Part shown: positions 61,401 through 64,000 of the stretch, piece by piece
Position numbering within the stretch: position 1 is the first letter of the stretch
Layout: each line of letters begins with the position of its first letter
Source of the DNA: Granulosicoccus sp045106195
GTDB taxonomy: Bacteria > Pseudomonadota > Gammaproteobacteria > Granulosicoccales > Granulosicoccaceae
Direction: 5' to 3'
NCBI GenBank assembly: GCA_045106195.1
Contig: JBGCEH010000009.1
Location: forward strand, 186,001-250,000
Length of the DNA: 64,000 bases
The notes under the pieces: generated by a model
Databases searched by the model: none
The model's input: the letters and a program-made list of their open reading frames with translations, nothing else
Told to the model about the DNA's origin: nothing
Made by a program: the position numbers and the translations under genes

Positions 61401-63866
61401 CTAGTTCCTTGAAATCAATACAACCCAGTCTTCTGACTGACCGTTCGGTGAACTGCCAAGTGCCAGACTTGTACCTGACAGGTTAGACGTATCGCCAGTA
61501 AAAAGACCGGTTCGGGGATTAAACCATCGGGCAGAATAACTTCCCTGTGCTACCAGCAGCGTTCGACCTGATGAGCCGTCTTGCAGATACAGCGCGTACA
61601 CCTGCCCGGGTTTTTCAAACACCTGATCGCCACTATCGCCACCGCTAAGTGCCTCATCGTTAGGTGACATTTCCCAAAATGGCAAATTATCCATCATGAA
61701 ATTCCTGGCATAAGTCATAAACCTGAACATGGATTCTCGCGTGCGAAAATTTTCTGTTCGCATATCACCGCCTAGTGGTAATGAGTGATAGCCAAAATAC
61801 CACTCGATATGACCACCGCTGAACAACGTCGGATAAAGCACCTCGGTTCGCAGCGAATCAGCATTGGTATCAGTCAGGCCCGTACTGGCAGGACCTATCT
61901 CGTCCATCTCCACTACCCACTTGACACCGGCGTTGGCAGAATTTTTGCGCCACGTTTCTACGTAATTATCTGCATTGCGTGGTGAGAACTGAATGGATGT
62001 CGTGTCAAAATCAGGCTGACCTAGTAGATCGTTGTAGGTATTCCCGGGGCTATCCCTGTTGGTATGCACTGCAATCTGATGATCGGCCCAATCCAGTGAA
62101 CGTATGTAGCGGGCAAACTCGATGTGTCGATCAGTTCCGTATCGACTCTCCTCACTCAGGTTCCACTTGATACCGTTCAGGTAGGAAAACCTTGCAATCA
62201 TTTCGCGGTAATACAGTTTGCGCTCAACGCCCAATTGTCCGTTATCCAGCCAGTTGGTGTTTCCGCCTTCTGTTTCAGCCAGGACAAAATGCGCAGAGAT
62301 GCCCTTTCGTTGCATATGATCCAGCACAATGTTCCATTGATGCAGTTTCGACACATCATAGTGAGAATTATCAAATTCCGAACCGCTCGCCCCTACGAAG
62401 GGGTATGTCTCGCGGCCATCACCACCAAGGTTCATTGGCAGGAAATAAATGGAGTTAACGTCCTGCCCACTAAGATAGTTAACCGCGCCTATAATCCCCT
62501 TGCCATCAACACCCGTGTCTTCACTTGTAAAATTGGGATCACCAGTATTCCAATCATCGACATGAGGTTCATATCGATGAACGTCATCCTGTAATCCATC
62601 AGTACCTGCACCACCTGACTGATTCACGGTGTTATCAAATCCTGCATAGCCAAAAAAATTCTCTGGACTATCAATACCACCCTTGATCCAATAGCCTCCA
62701 TCTGCCTGCTTGAGATAGTGTTCACCGATGTATTCAAGTCGCCCGTCTGCCAGTAATCCCGGTGCTTCGGGATCTCTTTCAGCAATAACAAAGCTGCCCG
62801 ATGCTCCGTCAGCCGATAGAATAGACCCACCCGTAGCATTATCGGATACCGCCAGATTGTTACCCTGACGAAACGAAACGACGTAAGCCCAGTTTCCAGA
62901 CTCGTCGGGGCTAAAAAGGGCTCTCCAAACATTACCTCGACCGTTGCCCGCCCCATCACCCGCAAAGAATCCCGGAACAACAACCTGGTTTCCCGAAGGA
63001 GCTGTGAATGTGACAGATAGTCGAATATCAAGAAACGGGTTAGGCGATTCATCTGTTTCGGTGGCTGCTGGCCCGGAAACATCAAGTGACAAAGGTTGCC
63101 ACTTTACCCGTGGGCCGTTGATGTTAACGTTTTCGCAGGCCGTACTTACACAGCTATTCGGAAGATCAATCAATATCATTGCCTGCGCACTACTGCCCAA
63201 CGGATCTGCCTCGGTGCTATACCAGCCAGCCTGCCATGGGCTGAGGGCCGGACTGTCGGTGAAATCAAGATACTGCTCGTTCGCAGCGTCGTACCACACA
63301 AGCGACGAAGCAGCCAACCCATTGTCTGAAGCTTCTTGCAACGTACAGCCGTTCAAGCATTGCGTTCCTTGCTTACGAACGAATGTAAAACTGTTTTCAG
63401 CTACCGGTACATACAGTGGAGCGCCTAGCATAGACCAGGTTAATCGCCCAGCCACGGTAGGCAGTTCAATACCGACACAACCATTGCTGGAATCACAACC
63501 TGTGAAGGAGCTTCCTGTAACTGGTGGAACATTGTCCGGTAACGACAGCGCAACATCAGAGGACGTCACTTGAATAAACCAGTAGCCTTCGCCCGCAACC
63601 AACGGCTCATCGATTTCAACTCGCTTGTACTCCCCTGATGATCCATCGTATCGCCAAACAATCCATGTTCTCGAAAAGTCTTGCATATTGAGTTCGTCAC
63701 TAAACAGATCGACGAGCGTATTTCCTGCCGGATCGGCAGGGATGACGATCTGATGCCATTGCCTGGGCTCCACAGTCAGAGGGGACGTTGCGGCCTGGAC
63801 CATCATCGGGAAAACGCCAGCAAGCACAAGTGGCGCGCACACTAATACAAACTTCATTGCCTTCAT
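61401..63866 (-). CDS. Secreted putative glycoside hydrolase with DUF5060-like domain
   Basis: 821 residues from the ATG at 63866; a TTG-started frame to 63905 exists but would hide the signal peptide (MKAMKFVLVCAPLVLAGV, cleaved after VQA). Two N-terminal modules (about 26-245: RQWHQIVIPAD, GEGYWFIQV, LTWSMLGAP) are shared with the next gene. A DUF5060-like beta-sandwich follows (about 255-370; FTAPSGNQVVVPGFF, WAYVVSFRQG), then a TIM-barrel-like catalytic region (about 375-720) with FLPMNLGGDGRETYPF, GIKWNLSEESRYG and WVVEMDEIGPAS, whose Glu residues are candidates for acid/base and nucleophile, and a C-terminal beta domain. DUF5060 proteins are linked to polysaccharide breakdown; the sugar is unknown. 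Confidence 0.8.
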   Translation of the reverse strand: MKAMKFVLVCAPLVLAGVFPMMVQAATSPLTVEPRQWHQIVIPADPAGNTLVDLFSDELNMQDFSRTWIVWRYDGSSGEYKRVEIDEPLVAGEGYWFIQVTSSDVALSLPDNVPPVTGSSFTGCDSSNGCVGIELPTVAGRLTWSMLGAPLYVPVAENSFTFVRKQGTQCLNGCTLQEASDNGLAASSLVWYDAANEQYLDFTDSPALSPWQAGWYSTEADPLGSSAQAMILIDLPNSCVSTACENVNINGPRVKWQPLSLDVSGPAATETDESPNPFLDIRLSVTFTAPSGNQVVVPGFFAGDGAGNGRGNVWRALFSPDESGNWAYVVSFRQGNNLAVSDNATGGSILSADGASGSFVIAERDPEAPGLLADGRLEYIGEHYLKQADGGYWIKGGIDSPENFFGYAGFDNTVNQSGGAGTDGLQDDVHRYEPHVDDWNTGDPNFTSEDTGVDGKGIIGAVNYLSGQDVNSIYFLPMNLGGDGRETYPFVGASGSEFDNSHYDVSKLHQWNIVLDHMQRKGISAHFVLAETEGGNTNWLDNGQLGVERKLYYREMIARFSYLNGIKWNLSEESRYGTDRHIEFARYIRSLDWADHQIAVHTNRDSPGNTYNDLLGQPDFDTTSIQFSPRNADNYVETWRKNSANAGVKWVVEMDEIGPASTGLTDTNADSLRTEVLYPTLFSGGHIEWYFGYHSLPLGGDMRTENFRTRESMFRFMTYARNFMMDNLPFWEMSPNDEALSGGDSGDQVFEKPGQVYALYLQDGSSGRTLLVAQGSYSARWFNPRTGLFTGDTSNLSGTSLALGSSPNGQSEDWVVLISRN

Positions 63867-64000
63867 AACAGGTGCTGAGTTTTTTAAACACCATAACCCT
63901 AGCAAGAACAGGAACTGTGTTTATGACACGTTAGATATGTGCCCGAGTACAAGACGGATCAATGAACCAGACATTGCCTCAACGAGCCTTTAATGCACTG

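Overview
The window reads as chromosomal DNA of an aerobic, probably marine, heterotrophic proteobacterium with moderate GC. Evidence is the mix of TRAP and ABC uptake systems, a PobA-type hydroxylase, a phosphonate oxygenase/hydrolase pair, a serine-cycle cluster, secreted polysaccharide-directed proteins and a small PKS-NRPS locus. A Granulosicoccus-like gammaproteobacterium would fit, but no rRNA or housekeeping marker is present, so this is a guess. I saw no tRNA, rRNA, CRISPR array, phage or intact insertion sequence.

Left part (1-14.5 kb), catabolic genes plus debris. An aldehyde dehydrogenase (cut by the window edge) follows a 3-hydroxyisobutyrate-dehydrogenase-like gene, with a VOC protein on the other strand. 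A kinase overlaps an enolase-like gene that has lost the conserved active-site His. Just upstream of the kinase lie the back-to-back 3' halves of a flavin monooxygenase and a LysR regulator, apparently fused by a deletion of their divergent promoter. Next come pobA with a GntR/FCD regulator and its likely operators, a family 3 beta-glucosidase, a copper amine oxidase, a broken AGE-family epimerase and a membrane protein.

Centre (14.5-36 kb). A minus-strand locus encodes an ABC exporter, a KS-AT polyketide synthase and a large ACP-aminotransferase-C-A-PCP-TE protein. The adenylation domain resembles that of Ebony (beta-alanine activating), so the predicted product is a beta-amino-acyl group amide-linked to beta-alanine or a close relative. 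This is the best candidate for an undescribed system. It is followed by an Ldh-family dehydrogenase, a thiolase / acyl-CoA ligase / tandem PPC-domain trio, an EamA transporter with an NmrA-like protein, and a diguanylate cyclase.

Right part (35-64 kb). A TmpA/TmpB-like pair (oxygenase plus HD hydrolase) should release phosphate from an aminoethylphosphonate-type compound. Nearby are a DUF1127 protein, a class II aldolase and a complete polyamine-type ABC importer. A TRAP transporter with a DapA-like lyase faces a PfkB kinase and an aldo/keto reductase. From 59.6 to 51.3 kb one strand carries sgaA-mtkA-mtkB-ppc-mclA-hprA, the glyoxylate-handling half of the serine cycle, without mtdA or fch. 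The window ends with two secreted proteins that share the same N-terminal pair of modules, one of them a putative glycoside hydrolase with a DUF5060-like domain.
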